64,000 bases of DNA. It comes from Nocardia vaccinii NBRC 15922 (GTDB lineage Bacteria; Actinomycetota; Actinomycetes; Mycobacteriales; Mycobacteriaceae). The notes beneath the pieces were generated by a model. That model was not told where the DNA came from and made no database searches. It worked only from the letters and a program-made list of their open reading frames with translations. Positions within the stretch are counted from its first letter, which is position 1. Each line of letters opens with the position of its first letter. The translations under genes and the position numbers were made by a program. This document shows positions 17,543 through 27,432 of this stretch, piece after piece. The DNA lies in NCBI RefSeq assembly GCF_001613305.1, contig NZ_BDCC01000007.1, positions 1-64,000 of the forward strand, in the 5' to 3' direction.

Positions 17543-18256
17543 TTACTTGCTCTTGGGCGCGACGAACGGCGCGTTGATCGTGGTGAAGTACTGCGCCGCG
17601 GCCGCGATCGCGACCGGAGCGGTCACCAGCAGCTGGCCCGCGAGGGTGCCCAGCGCGCCGACGGCGATGATGCCGCCGAGGCAGCCGATCGCGGCGGCCG
17701 GAATGAACGCACCGAACAGGCCGACGATGGCCGCGGCCGCGACGGTGGCACCGGCGATGCCGCCGAGCACGCAACCGACCGCGCCGCCGCCCAGGCCACC
17801 GACCAGGGTGCCGATGGTGGCGCCGGTGCCGATGGTGTCCTTCATGCGGTTGAACGCGGCCTGCTCACGGTCGTACGGGGTCTTCCACGGCGCGCTGTCC
17901 TGGTAGGGCAGGTCGACCGGCTTGTAGACCGCGTGCTGCATGTCGAACTGCGGGGTCAGCGTCGCGGTGTGATCGGCGATGTTCGCCGCGATCGGGAACT
18001 CGAAGTCGTCGACCCGGAACTTCAGCGGCGTTCCGGCCAGCACGGTGCCGTTGGCAGCCTTGATCTTGAAGACGCCGTTCTCGACGTCCATCGAACCGGC
18101 ATCGGTCTTGATGATGGTCGCGGTCTTGGTGGTGGTGGCCTTGTAGTCGACCGCGCCGTTGGCGGCGGTGGCCGGGGCCGCGTTCACGGTGCCAGCGGTG
18201 ATGCCGAGCGCGGCGATCACCAGGGCCGACGTCGCGGCGAATTTCCTCATCAACAT
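17543..18256 (-). CDS. Secreted or membrane-associated protein of unknown function
   Basis: This 237-residue protein has a signal peptide (MLMRKFAATSALVIAALGITAGTVNAAP, cleavage after NA-A). Next is a soluble beta-rich domain (about 40-110), a short charged segment with DREQAAFNRMKDT, and a long Gly/Ala-rich hydrophobic region (about 145-225) with two or three possible membrane passes and two conserved-looking Cys (AVGCVLGG, AIGCLGG). Similar architectures recur in Nocardia as hypothetical exported proteins. ATG 18256 is supported by GAGG nine to ten bases upstream. Function unknown. Confidence 0.75.
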   Translation of the reverse strand: MLMRKFAATSALVIAALGITAGTVNAAPATAANGAVDYKATTTKTATIIKTDAGSMDVENGVFKIKAANGTVLAGTPLKFRVDDFEFPIAANIADHTATLTPQFDMQHAVYKPVDLPYQDSAPWKTPYDREQAAFNRMKDTIGTGATIGTLVGGLGGGAVGCVLGGIAGATVAAAAIVGLFGAFIPAAAIGCLGGIIAVGALGTLAGQLLVTAPVAIAAAAQYFTTINAPFVAPKSK

Positions 18257-18340
18257 GTTCGTGGAACCTCGGTGGTTTCGAATCGGGGGGACCAGGGAAT
18301 CGAAATCCAGGTCAGCTAACGCCCGGTGAATCGACCGTGA

Positions 18341-19567
<1,227 letters not shown>

Positions 19568-19583
19568 CCCGCGCCCCGGCCGG

Positions 19584-21149
19584 TCAGCCCCAGACCATGA
19601 AGCGGTACTTCAGGACCGCGGCCACCAGCGCCACGATCGTCGCCACGACGATCACCACGGCCGGACCGCGCACCGGTGTGCGACCGGCGGAGTCGGTCAG
19701 CCGCAACGGTATCCAGCGCAGCAGCACCGCAAGGCCCACGATGGCCAGCGGGACGAAGTAGCGCCCCTGCACCCCGTCGACGAGATAGAACCCGACCGGC
19801 GAGAAGGACATGTACAGCGTCACATAGATCATCGCGACACTCGCCACGATCACCAGCGCGACGATCGCGATGCGCAGCCGCGCCGCGGACATCCGCTCGG
19901 CGATCCCGGCGCTCACCGCGAATGCCAGCAGGCAGGCCACGATCGACAGCGCCGGCACCTCGACATAGGCGAAGCCGAGCTCACCGAAGAACTGGGTGAA
20001 CCAGTTCTGATCCCGGAGCCAGATGCTGTGGATGAAGATCTGCGTGAACCGCCCCGGATGTTCCAGGATGAACTGCAACTGATCGCCCGGCCGCACCGAA
20101 TGCCATTGCGCGGGAGGCCGCATCAGGCCCATCCCGTCACCGACCGGCGCGGCGATCTTCATCCACGCCGCGAACAGCGCCGCCCCGAGAACCGCGAAGC
20201 ACCACGGGATCCAGCGCAGGACGCGGCCGAATCCGTACTGCCGCGCGGGAATCAGCGCGAGCAGCATCGCCAGCAGGACATAGGTCGGTTTGCTCAGCGG
20301 TAGCGCGATCGTGGCGAACAGTGCGGCCACGACCTCGCCGCGCGACAGGCGCGCGTTCAGGAACAGACCCTTCACCAGCAGGCAGGAGACCAGAACGGCG
20401 AGTGCGTTGGTGATCGTGTCGGCGGTGACCGTACCGGCTTGGAACAGCGCGATCGGCAGTACCGACACCGTGAACGCCAGCCACTGCACCCGATATCCGC
20501 GCAACGCGCGCAGTCCGAATGCGACCAGCACCAGATAGGCGATCAGTCCGGCGAGCCTGGTCAGCAGCACCGTCTGCCCGACGTTCAGCCCCGCCGCCTC
20601 CGCGATGCGCAGGCCCACGGCCGCGGGCACGTACGGAACCGGGGAGTAGGCGGCGGTATTGGTGAACCACATCTGCTTGGTCGCCGAGGAGACCGGCGCG
20701 TCCCCGAGCCGGTCGTACTGTGCGCGACCGGCGGACAGCGGTGCGGGTTCGGGCGGTTTGCGGTTGTAGTCCCGGAACGCGTAGTTCATCATCGCGTCGA
20801 TGCTCACCGGAATCTGCCCGCCGTAGGCGACCCCGCGCGAGTCCGCGATCCGCTGCGGTCCGAACCCGCCGTGCGCGACCTGGTAGGACCGGCCGAACTG
20901 GGTGAGTTCGTCGTGTCCCCAGAACGGCGGCGTGAGCACGGTGAACACCGCGCCGAAGACCGCGGCGACCAGGACGAACGCGAGCGCGGCCGGGCCCAGG
21001 TGGCGCCGTACCCAGTGCGCCACGGCGCTGGTGCGGCGCCCCTTGGGTGAATCCGTCTGTGCCGCAGCGTCTTCGGACTTGCCTCCGGTCCGATGCCCGG
21101 CGTCGTCGGCGGGCGATCGGTCTGCTTCGGGTTCGGCCTGCGTGGTCAT
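19584..21149 (-). CDS. DUF2142-type polytopic membrane protein (GT-C-like)
   Basis: The 521-residue protein has a ~45-residue hydrophilic arm and then about a dozen transmembrane segments. The first extracytoplasmic loop (TPPFWGHDELTQFGRSYQVAHGG) carries an acidic pair like those in GT-C glycosyltransferases using polyprenyl-phosphate sugars. A C-terminal SPVGFYLVDGVQGRYFVPLA segment matches the DUF2142 pattern. Its start overlaps the stop of the upstream GT2 gene by four bases (ATGA), indicating coupling. Together with the GT2 and the divergent GtrA gene it could transfer a lipid-linked sugar to an envelope acceptor. That role is inference. Confidence 0.78.
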   Translation of the reverse strand: MTTQAEPEADRSPADDAGHRTGGKSEDAAAQTDSPKGRRTSAVAHWVRRHLGPAALAFVLVAAVFGAVFTVLTPPFWGHDELTQFGRSYQVAHGGFGPQRIADSRGVAYGGQIPVSIDAMMNYAFRDYNRKPPEPAPLSAGRAQYDRLGDAPVSSATKQMWFTNTAAYSPVPYVPAAVGLRIAEAAGLNVGQTVLLTRLAGLIAYLVLVAFGLRALRGYRVQWLAFTVSVLPIALFQAGTVTADTITNALAVLVSCLLVKGLFLNARLSRGEVVAALFATIALPLSKPTYVLLAMLLALIPARQYGFGRVLRWIPWCFAVLGAALFAAWMKIAAPVGDGMGLMRPPAQWHSVRPGDQLQFILEHPGRFTQIFIHSIWLRDQNWFTQFFGELGFAYVEVPALSIVACLLAFAVSAGIAERMSAARLRIAIVALVIVASVAMIYVTLYMSFSPVGFYLVDGVQGRYFVPLAIVGLAVLLRWIPLRLTDSAGRTPVRGPAVVIVVATIVALVAAVLKYRFMVWG

Positions 21150-22111
21150 CCGGCCCGCCCGGCAGATTCGGGTACCGCCGCGCCCACGGCCGAATACCGC
21201 AGATACATCAGCCTGGCGGCCTCGTGGCGGGACCGGCGGATGCCGTCCAGGATCAGCCCCGCGGTCCAGGCCAGACTGCCCAGCAGCAACAGGGTGAAAG
21301 CCAGGAACAAGGTGGGGAATCGAGGCACCGAATGGATCTCGTAGAACTGCACGATGATCGGCACGGTCAGGATGATCGAGATCAGCCAGGCCAGTGTGCC
21401 GAACAGCCCGTAGAAGGCGACCGGACGCTCGTGCCGGGCCAGGCCGATGATCAGCGCCAGGATCTTGAAGCCGTCGTGGTAGGTGCGCAGTTTGCTCTCA
21501 CTGCCCGCGGGTCGATCGCGGAAACCGACCGGGACCTGGGTCTGCGGCACCCGCAGGTGCAGCGAATGCACCGTGAGCTCGGTTTCGATCTCGAATTCGC
21601 GCGAGACCGCCGGGAAACTCTTGACGAATCGGCGCGAGAACACCCGATAGCCCGAGAGCATGTCCTCGACGTTATCGCCGAAGACCTTGCCGACGACGCC
21701 GTTGAGTACCTTGTTACCCGTTTCGTGACCGGTGCGGTATGCCGAGGCGCCCGCGTCCTCACGGCGAACGCCCAGTACGTGGTCGTAGGGCCCGGACAGC
21801 AGGGCCTCGATCATCTGCGGCGCGGCGGCGGCGTCGTAGGTGTCGTCGCCGTCGATCATCAGATAGATGTCGGCCTCGATGTCGGCGAAGGCACGCCGGA
21901 CTACGTTGCCCTTGCCCTTGGTCGTCTCGGTGCGCACGATCGCACCCGCTTCGCGAGCCCGCTCGGCGGTGGCGTCGGTGCTCAGATTGTCGTAGACGTA
22001 GACGACGATATCCGGCACGGCAGCCTTGAGGTCGCTGACGACCTTGGCGACCGCGGCCTCCTCGTTATGACACGGCACCACAGCGGCGATGCGAAATTCG
22101 GTGGGGTCCAC
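21146..22111 (-). CDS. GT2 polyprenyl-phosphate glycosyltransferase
   Basis: This 321-residue protein has a GT-A catalytic domain (residues ~1-215) with AAVVPCHNEE, the metal-binding MIDGDDTYD, and GYRVFSRRFVKSFP typical of DPM1/GtrB-like enzymes. Two C-terminal transmembrane helices follow (about 230-255 and 270-295). It would charge decaprenyl or a similar polyprenyl phosphate with a hexose from a nucleotide sugar. GTG 22111 is used, with GAGGG about nine bases upstream. It is the first gene of a coupled pair with the DUF2142 protein. Confidence 0.87.
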   Translation of the reverse strand: MDPTEFRIAAVVPCHNEEAAVAKVVSDLKAAVPDIVVYVYDNLSTDATAERAREAGAIVRTETTKGKGNVVRRAFADIEADIYLMIDGDDTYDAAAAPQMIEALLSGPYDHVLGVRREDAGASAYRTGHETGNKVLNGVVGKVFGDNVEDMLSGYRVFSRRFVKSFPAVSREFEIETELTVHSLHLRVPQTQVPVGFRDRPAGSESKLRTYHDGFKILALIIGLARHERPVAFYGLFGTLAWLISIILTVPIIVQFYEIHSVPRFPTLFLAFTLLLLGSLAWTAGLILDGIRRSRHEAARLMYLRYSAVGAAVPESAGRAG

Positions 22112-22350
22112 CCCGTCAATCCCTCGGTATTTTGATCGGCCGACGAAATTACGAACACCGGGAGGCTACAGGGCTCCCACGGGCCACTGTTCGCGAACCC
22201 TGGATACGAGCTGTGCCGAACCCTCGGCCTTCGGAGCGGGTATGGCCCACCCCGAGGGCGATTCGCGGAACGCTGGGAGTTCGCGGCGTGTCATGATCCC
22301 TCCGATTCCCGCGCCACGCCGACGCGGAGGTTCACTCCACGTCTCGTAGG

Positions 22351-22436
22351 GCGGACGCGTGGCTGGTGCGCGGCACGGGGCGAGCGGTGAGACTCGGGTG
22401 ACCGCGTACACGCCGGGGCGCAGGACGGAATGCGGC
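22351..22436 (+). repeat. Dispersed repeat B, diverged copy
   Basis: This copy begins GCGGACGCGTGGC and contains GGCGAGCGGTGAGACTCGGG and ACACGCCGGGGCG. It is more diverged than its tandem neighbour at 22455 and lacks part of the middle. Both lie in the 463-bp divergent gap between the GT2 and GtrA genes. Confidence 0.6.
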
Positions 22437-22454
22437 TCGCGCCCGTCGCCGGTC

Positions 22455-22549
22455 CGACGCTGCCGGGTGCGAGGAATGAGTGCCGGGCACGGGCTCAGCG
22501 GTGAGATTCGGGGGCCGCGAACATGCCGGAACGGAGCGGAGGCGAAGAT
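22455..22549 (+). repeat. Dispersed repeat B, tandem copy
   Basis: This copy contains CGGGTGCGAGGAATGAGTGCC, AGCGGTGAGATTCGGG, GGGCCGCGAACATGCCGG and AGCGGAGGCGAAG. It ends 25 bases before the GtrA start codon and so forms most of that gene's upstream region. Confidence 0.7.
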
Positions 22550-22573
22550 TGCAGCGTGTCCCGGAGTGAGATA

Positions 22574-23065
22574 GTGGCCGAGGAAACCGGGAGATCCGGT
22601 GCTGCCCTGCTCGGCAGGTTGATCGCCGCATTGCGGACCGGCGGAGCATTTCTGGTGGTCGGCGGGATCGGGTTCCTGGTCGACGCGGGCACCTACAACC
22701 TGCTGGTGTTCTGGGGCGGTCACGGTGTGCTGTACCGCTCGCCGCTGATCGCGAAGATCATCGCGATCGCGGTCGCGACGGTGGTCACCTATTTCGGCAA
22801 CAAATGGTGGACCTTCGCGCACAAGAAGGGCGGCAGCGCGGCGCGCGAATATCTGCTGTACACCGTGTTCAACCTGATCGCCATCGCATTGCAGCTCGGC
22901 TGCCTGGGGTTTTCCCGGTATGTGCTGCATCTTTCGACGCCGCTGTCGGACAACATCTCGGGCACACTCATCGGTCAGATCGTGGCCGTTATTTTCCGCT
23001 ATTGGGCATACGACAAATTCGTGTTCACCGGCGCGTCGGCGGCCCGCCCCGACAACCAGGCGTGA
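22574..23065 (+). CDS. GtrA-family membrane protein
   Basis: This 163-residue GtrA protein has four hydrophobic segments with GGIGFLVDAGTYNLLVF, VTYFGNKWWTFAHK and AVIFRYWAYDKFVF. GtrA proteins are thought to flip polyprenyl-phosphate sugars or recruit partner enzymes. Start GTG 22574 follows GGAG (22563-22566) by seven bases; the longer frame from 22523 begins inside repeat B. It sits divergent from a GT2/DUF2142 pair and 66 bp before glfT2, so it could serve either. Confidence 0.86.
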   Translation: MAEETGRSGAALLGRLIAALRTGGAFLVVGGIGFLVDAGTYNLLVFWGGHGVLYRSPLIAKIIAIAVATVVTYFGNKWWTFAHKKGGSAAREYLLYTVFNLIAIALQLGCLGFSRYVLHLSTPLSDNISGTLIGQIVAVIFRYWAYDKFVFTGASAARPDNQA

Positions 23066-23131
23066 GTCGGCGATAATGATTGCCGCCGCACAGGAATCAC
23101 CGAGCAGACGAAACACAGAGGGAAATCCAGT

Positions 23132-25036
23132 ATGGAACAGTCGGCTGGTCAGGCCGTGACCGAGAACGACCGGCGCTCCGTCGCCCCCACGCCGGGGGTG
23201 CGGGCCGCGGAAAACCTCGCGCCGGACCGGTTGGTGCTGGCGCGCGGCGTGTTCACCGGCCCCGCGCCCAAGATCAGCGACGAACTGTATGCGGTGGTCA
23301 AAGGCAAATCACGGCGTGAGCGGCTGTCGTTACGGCTGGACAAAGGGGTCAGCGCGCATACCAACACCTATTTCGGCCGGTTCGCCGCCAGTTACTGGCA
23401 GCGGTGGACCACCGTGACCGAGGTCGAGGTCGCGATGACCCTCGAGGTGGGTGATCGGGCGCGCATCCGGCTGGCGGCCTCCGATATCGCCGGGCACCGC
23501 CGCATCATCGACTCCGCCGACGTGTCGAGCGATGGCCGGGTCGTGCTGCGCGCACCGTTGGACCAGTACGTCGACGGCGGTGCGCTGTGGCTCGAATTCG
23601 ACGCTGTAGGTGGCGAACTCGGCATCAGCGAACTGGCCTGGAGCGCACCCGCCCCCGAACGCGTGCGCCCGCTGGCCGTCGCGATCTGCACGTTCAACCG
23701 AGCCGAGGACTGCGCGCACACCGTCGCGGCACTGGCCTCGGATCCGGTGGTGCTGTCGGCGCTGACCGCGGTGTACGTGGTGGATCAGGGCACCGATCTG
23801 GTGCAGAACCGTCCGCTGTACCAGGAGACCGCGCCGCGGTTCGGCGAGAAGCTGCACTACATCCGCCAGCCCAATCTCGGTGGCGCGGGCGGCTTCACGC
23901 GCGGCCTGTACGAGGTGTCCGCGCCGGGCAGTTTCGCCGATTCCGAGCACGCCGACATCATCCTGATGGACGACGACATCCTCTGCGAGCCGGAAACCGT
24001 TGTGCGACTTCAGGCTTTCGCCAATCTGACCGTGGAGCCGACACTGGTCGGCGCGCAGATGCTGTTCCTGCTCAACCCCGACTACCTCAACGTCGGCGCG
24101 GAGGAGGTGCATCTGGGCGAGCTCAGGCACGGTCAGAAGGTGCCCAAGGCGTTGCGCAACACCAGCATGCTCAAACGCAATCAGGAACGCCGGGTGGACG
24201 CGGGCTACAACGCCTGGTGGACCTGCCTGATCCCGGCCGAGGTGGTGGACCGGATCGGGCTTCCGGTGCCGATCTTCTTCCAGTGGGACGACGTGGAATA
24301 CGGCATCCGGGCCCGCGAGGCGGGTTTCGTGACGGTGACGCTGCCGAACGCCGCGGTGTGGCACGCGGACTTCTACTGGAAGGACTACGACGACTGGGCG
24401 CGCTATTTCAGCATGCGCAACTCGCTCATCGTCGGGTCGATGCATACCGACCTGGATCCCAAAGTCGTTACCCGCCAACTATTCCGGACTCTGGCCGAAC
24501 ACCTCGTCGCGATGCAGTACGGCCTGGTGCACACCACGTTGCAGGGCATCGAGGATTTCCTGAAGGGCCCGAAGGTGTTGCGGGACGGCGGAATCGCGGC
24601 CCTCGCCGCCGCGCGCGGGACTCGCTCGGAGTACGAGGAGACGGTCAAACATCCGGCCGCGACGGCTCCGGTCCGGTCCGCCGACATCCAGGTGCGCCGC
24701 GACGTCGGCGATCCCAGCCGCCCGGTCCTGGTGCTGATCAAGCGTGCGATCCAGCAGTGGACCGGCCGTACCCAGCCGGGCCTCAAGGCCGTCACCCGCG
24801 AGGATGCGCACTGGTGGCACGTGGCCCTGTTCAACCACGTCATGGTCACCGACGCCTCCCAGTCCGGTGTGCGAATCCGCAAGCGGGACAAGGCCAAGGC
24901 TCGCGCCCTGCTGCTGCGCACCATCCGCGTCCTGCGCCGGCTCCGCCGCGAACTCCCCGCCCTGAGCCGGCAATACCGCACCGCCATGCCCGAACTCACC
25001 AGCCGGGAAAACTGGGAACGCTTGTACGAGCTGTAA
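23132..25036 (+). CDS. glfT2: Galactofuranosyltransferase GlfT2
   Basis: GlfT2 polymerises the galactan chain from UDP-galactofuranose with alternating 1,5 and 1,6 links. The 634-residue protein matches the family length. An N-terminal beta-barrel (~30-175) precedes the GT-A domain with AICTFNRAEDC (~184), the metal-binding Asp280-Asp281-Asp282, the acceptor-site GYNAWWTCLIP, the catalytic WDDVEYG (Asp386/Asp387) and VWHADFYW (His411). A helical C-terminal domain follows. A hairpin terminator is downstream. In M. tuberculosis the orthologue is next to glf; here no UDP-galactopyranose mutase is in the window. Confidence 0.95.
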   Translation: MEQSAGQAVTENDRRSVAPTPGVRAAENLAPDRLVLARGVFTGPAPKISDELYAVVKGKSRRERLSLRLDKGVSAHTNTYFGRFAASYWQRWTTVTEVEVAMTLEVGDRARIRLAASDIAGHRRIIDSADVSSDGRVVLRAPLDQYVDGGALWLEFDAVGGELGISELAWSAPAPERVRPLAVAICTFNRAEDCAHTVAALASDPVVLSALTAVYVVDQGTDLVQNRPLYQETAPRFGEKLHYIRQPNLGGAGGFTRGLYEVSAPGSFADSEHADIILMDDDILCEPETVVRLQAFANLTVEPTLVGAQMLFLLNPDYLNVGAEEVHLGELRHGQKVPKALRNTSMLKRNQERRVDAGYNAWWTCLIPAEVVDRIGLPVPIFFQWDDVEYGIRAREAGFVTVTLPNAAVWHADFYWKDYDDWARYFSMRNSLIVGSMHTDLDPKVVTRQLFRTLAEHLVAMQYGLVHTTLQGIEDFLKGPKVLRDGGIAALAAARGTRSEYEETVKHPAATAPVRSADIQVRRDVGDPSRPVLVLIKRAIQQWTGRTQPGLKAVTREDAHWWHVALFNHVMVTDASQSGVRIRKRDKAKARALLLRTIRVLRRLRRELPALSRQYRTAMPELTSRENWERLYEL

Positions 25037-25074
25037 TTTCGGTGCTGTAGCTTCGGCCTCCGCTTCGCTGCGGC

Positions 25075-25103
25075 GGGGCGGGGACCTTTTCCAACCCCGC
25101 CCC
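25075..25103 (+). terminator. Terminator after glfT2
   Basis: A 9-bp stem GGGGCGGGG/CCCCGCCCC with an 11-base T-containing loop lies 39 bases past the glfT2 stop. The 20 bases before it (GCTTCGGCCTCCGCTTCGCT, 25050-25069) match the reverse of the end of repeat B, suggesting a fragment of that repeat. Confidence 0.65.
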
Positions 25104-25239
25104 TCCCCTCTCTGCTCCGGTCAGTGCAGGCCCGGGGTGGCGGAGCGGAGCGGCCTCGGAGTGGGCATTGCTCGGGGTGTGCGGAACGCAGGTGATCCTG
25201 GGTGTCCTGCCGTGGGCGGCGGAACTCGTGGTCGCGAGG

Positions 25240-25845
25240 TCAGTTGTCGTCGCGGGGCCGGCTGGCGGTCAAGAGGATTCGGGCTGCCTCGGCGACGTCG
25301 TCTTCGAGCCAAGAGGGTAGTTTCCCTTGGCGGGCGTGGCGGCGCAGGGCGGCGTTGGGGAGGTCGACCACGGCATTGGCCACGCGGTCCAGATCGCGAG
25401 GGTCGGTGCTGTGGAACAGCTCTCGGGTGAGGCGCTGGATGTGGGCGACGAGGGGGGCGTTCATCTGCTCGAGCCGGTGGCGCAAATCGGATTCGGGTTC
25501 GCCGTCGAGCAGGTCGCGAGGGCGCAGCTGCAGCAGCAGGCGCGCGTCCTCGGGCAGGTTGCGGGCGAAAACTATTGCCGCTACTGCCATTCCGACCGCT
25601 GCCTCGAGCGCGTCGGGATGTTCGGCCGCGGCGAGCGCGCGGGCCTGGAAACGTTCCAGGGCCCGAATCCAGGTCGCGACGAGGACGCCGTTGCGGTTGC
25701 CGAACCGGTGGTAGAGCGTGCCGACCGGCGCACCACTGGCCGCCGCGATCGCGGCGACGCTGGCCGCGCGTGGACCGTCCCGCAGCACCAGGCTGCGGGC
25801 GGCGTCCAGGATCGCGTCGGTGTCGTGCTTGCGGGGCGGCGCCAT
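25240..25845 (-). CDS. TetR-family transcriptional regulator
   Basis: This 201-residue protein has an N-terminal TetR helix-turn-helix (residues ~10-55: ILDAARSLVLRDGPRAASVAAIAAASGAPVGTLYHRFGN) and a helical ligand domain. It lies 94 bp downstream of an SDR gene on the same strand and probably responds to the SDR pathway's substrate. ATG 25845 is used with GAGGA upstream. The inducer is unknown. Confidence 0.88.
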   Translation of the reverse strand: MAPPRKHDTDAILDAARSLVLRDGPRAASVAAIAAASGAPVGTLYHRFGNRNGVLVATWIRALERFQARALAAAEHPDALEAAVGMAVAAIVFARNLPEDARLLLQLRPRDLLDGEPESDLRHRLEQMNAPLVAHIQRLTRELFHSTDPRDLDRVANAVVDLPNAALRRHARQGKLPSWLEDDVAEAARILLTASRPRDDN

Positions 25846-25939
25846 CTACCAGTGCATTCCTCGGTCGGGAAGTCCATCGCTGACGGCACCCCAGACTAGT
25901 CCGGCCCGGACCTGGCACGGCGTCCGGGCGCGGACCGGA

Positions 25940-26788
25940 TCAGAGGAACAGGTCGGTGGTGAGCGGTCCGCCGCCCGGGGTCACCCGGTATTTGTCCAGG
26001 TCGGTGATGCCGTGTTCGGCGAGTACCTCGTCATCGATGTAGAAGTTGCCGGTGGCGCTCTTGGCGGGTGAGGTCAGCACCAGGTACGCGGCGTCGGCGT
26101 AGATGTCGGGAGTGCGCGAGGTGGAGACCATTTCGTCGCCGCCGAGCAGGTTGCGGACCGCCGCGGTGGCGATGGTGGTGCGCGGCCACAATGAGTTCAC
26201 CCCGATGCCGTACTTGCGCAGTTCCTCGGCCAAACCCAGTGTGGTGAGCGACATTCCGTATTTGGCGATGGTGTAGCCGAGCGAGGCGCCGGCCCACTTC
26301 GGGTCCAGGTTCAGCGGCGGCGAGAGAGTCAGGATATGCGGGTTGCGGTCGGCCTCGGCCGAGGCCCGCAGCGCCGGAATGCTCAGTTTGGACAGCAGGA
26401 AACTGCCGCGGCAGTTGATGTCCTGCATCAGGTCGTACTTCTTCATCGACAGCTGTTCGGTGGGCGCGAGATCGATCGCGGAGGCGTTGTTCACCACGAT
26501 GTCGATACCGCCGAACCGGTCCACGGTCTCCTGCACCGCGCGGGCAACGCCCTCGTCATCGCGCACATCGCCGACGAATTTGTGCACGACGCCGCCCGCT
26601 TCCTCGAGTTCCGCGGCGGCGGTGTGGATGGTGCCGGGCAACTTGGGATGCGGCTGATCGGTCTTGGCGATCAGGGTGATATTGGCCCCGTCGGTGGCGG
26701 CACGCTTGGCGATCTCGAGTCCGATGCCCCGGCTGCCGCCGGACATGATCATGGTCCTGCCCGATAGCGGCTTTGCTGCGTTCGTCAT
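25940..26788 (-). CDS. SDR oxidoreductase, HSDL2-like
   Basis: The 282-residue protein is an SDR of the hydroxysteroid-dehydrogenase-like-2 group. It has SGGSRGIG (cofactor loop, ~residues 16-23), VVNNASAIDL, the extended ILTLSPPLNLDPKW in place of the usual catalytic-Ser strand, and the YTIAK active-site pair. This group is linked to fatty-acid or sterol metabolism, but substrates are poorly known. ATG 26788 follows GGAGACAGG. The TetR gene downstream is likely its regulator. A perfect palindrome about 110 bp upstream (26894-26911) is a candidate operator. Confidence 0.86.
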   Translation of the reverse strand: MTNAAKPLSGRTMIMSGGSRGIGLEIAKRAATDGANITLIAKTDQPHPKLPGTIHTAAAELEEAGGVVHKFVGDVRDDEGVARAVQETVDRFGGIDIVVNNASAIDLAPTEQLSMKKYDLMQDINCRGSFLLSKLSIPALRASAEADRNPHILTLSPPLNLDPKWAGASLGYTIAKYGMSLTTLGLAEELRKYGIGVNSLWPRTTIATAAVRNLLGGDEMVSTSRTPDIYADAAYLVLTSPAKSATGNFYIDDEVLAEHGITDLDKYRVTPGGGPLTTDLFL

Positions 26789-26893
26789 GCCTGTCTCCAA
26801 TCTTCTCGGCGTCGCTCCCACTCGATGATCTCGAATGAGCCGCCGCCGGTGTCCGGATCGACCTGAAACGCACACTAAGCCACAGTCGGTGAC

Positions 26894-26911
26894 TATGCAA
26901 TCAGTTGCATA
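26894..26911. promoter_or_regulatory. Palindrome upstream of the SDR/TetR unit
   Basis: Seven-base arms TATGCAA and TTGCATA flank TCAG. The site lies upstream of the SDR start and could be the operator for the TetR regulator encoded in the same unit; this is inference from position and symmetry. Confidence 0.45.
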
Positions 26912-27432
26912 TAACGTCACACTGCGCGAGCTCGACCGGACTATCGGACGGATTCGGCGAAATCGGATGGCGGAGAATCAGTTCACCGGTGCACAGGCCA
27001 CCGATGTTGGTATCCGCCCGCGGCAGCGCGCACGCGAGAGCCCGGTGGGTGTCGCGATGCGTTCGCTCCCCTTGCGGATAATCCGCAGGGATCGCGCGGG
27101 CCGGGACCCAGCCGGTATCGAACAGCCGTGCATACCCAGCGAAAACGGCTGTATTCCAGCCGTGCGGACAGGGGTCGCGTCGACGGAGAGAGGTGTCGCG
27201 GGCGACCGGCCGGTAGGGCGGTCCGGTCGCCGCGCGCAGGACTCAGCGCAACGGGAAGCGGAGGGAGATGGGTGTGGCAACGAGGGTCGCCTCACCACCT
27301 CGCAGCCCGGTCCCCCCTGACCGGAAATTCGCCTTCACGTATCTCACCTCCTGCCCTTCGATGGCTGCTGAACTGTGATACCTACTGTCGCAGTCCCTTA
27401 TCCGGACCGCAACGGAATTTTGCGGCGGCTGC
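26912..27432. other. Intergenic region, no gene recognised
   Basis: This is a 521-bp gap between two minus-strand genes. Open frames of up to 106 codons occur on the minus strand but have skewed Arg/Ser/Pro composition and no ribosome-binding site. Nothing else recognised. Confidence 0.3.

Noticed and set aside
26978..27298. 106-codon minus-strand frame
   Set aside because: Arg/Ser/Pro-skewed composition and no start signal; not supported as a gene.
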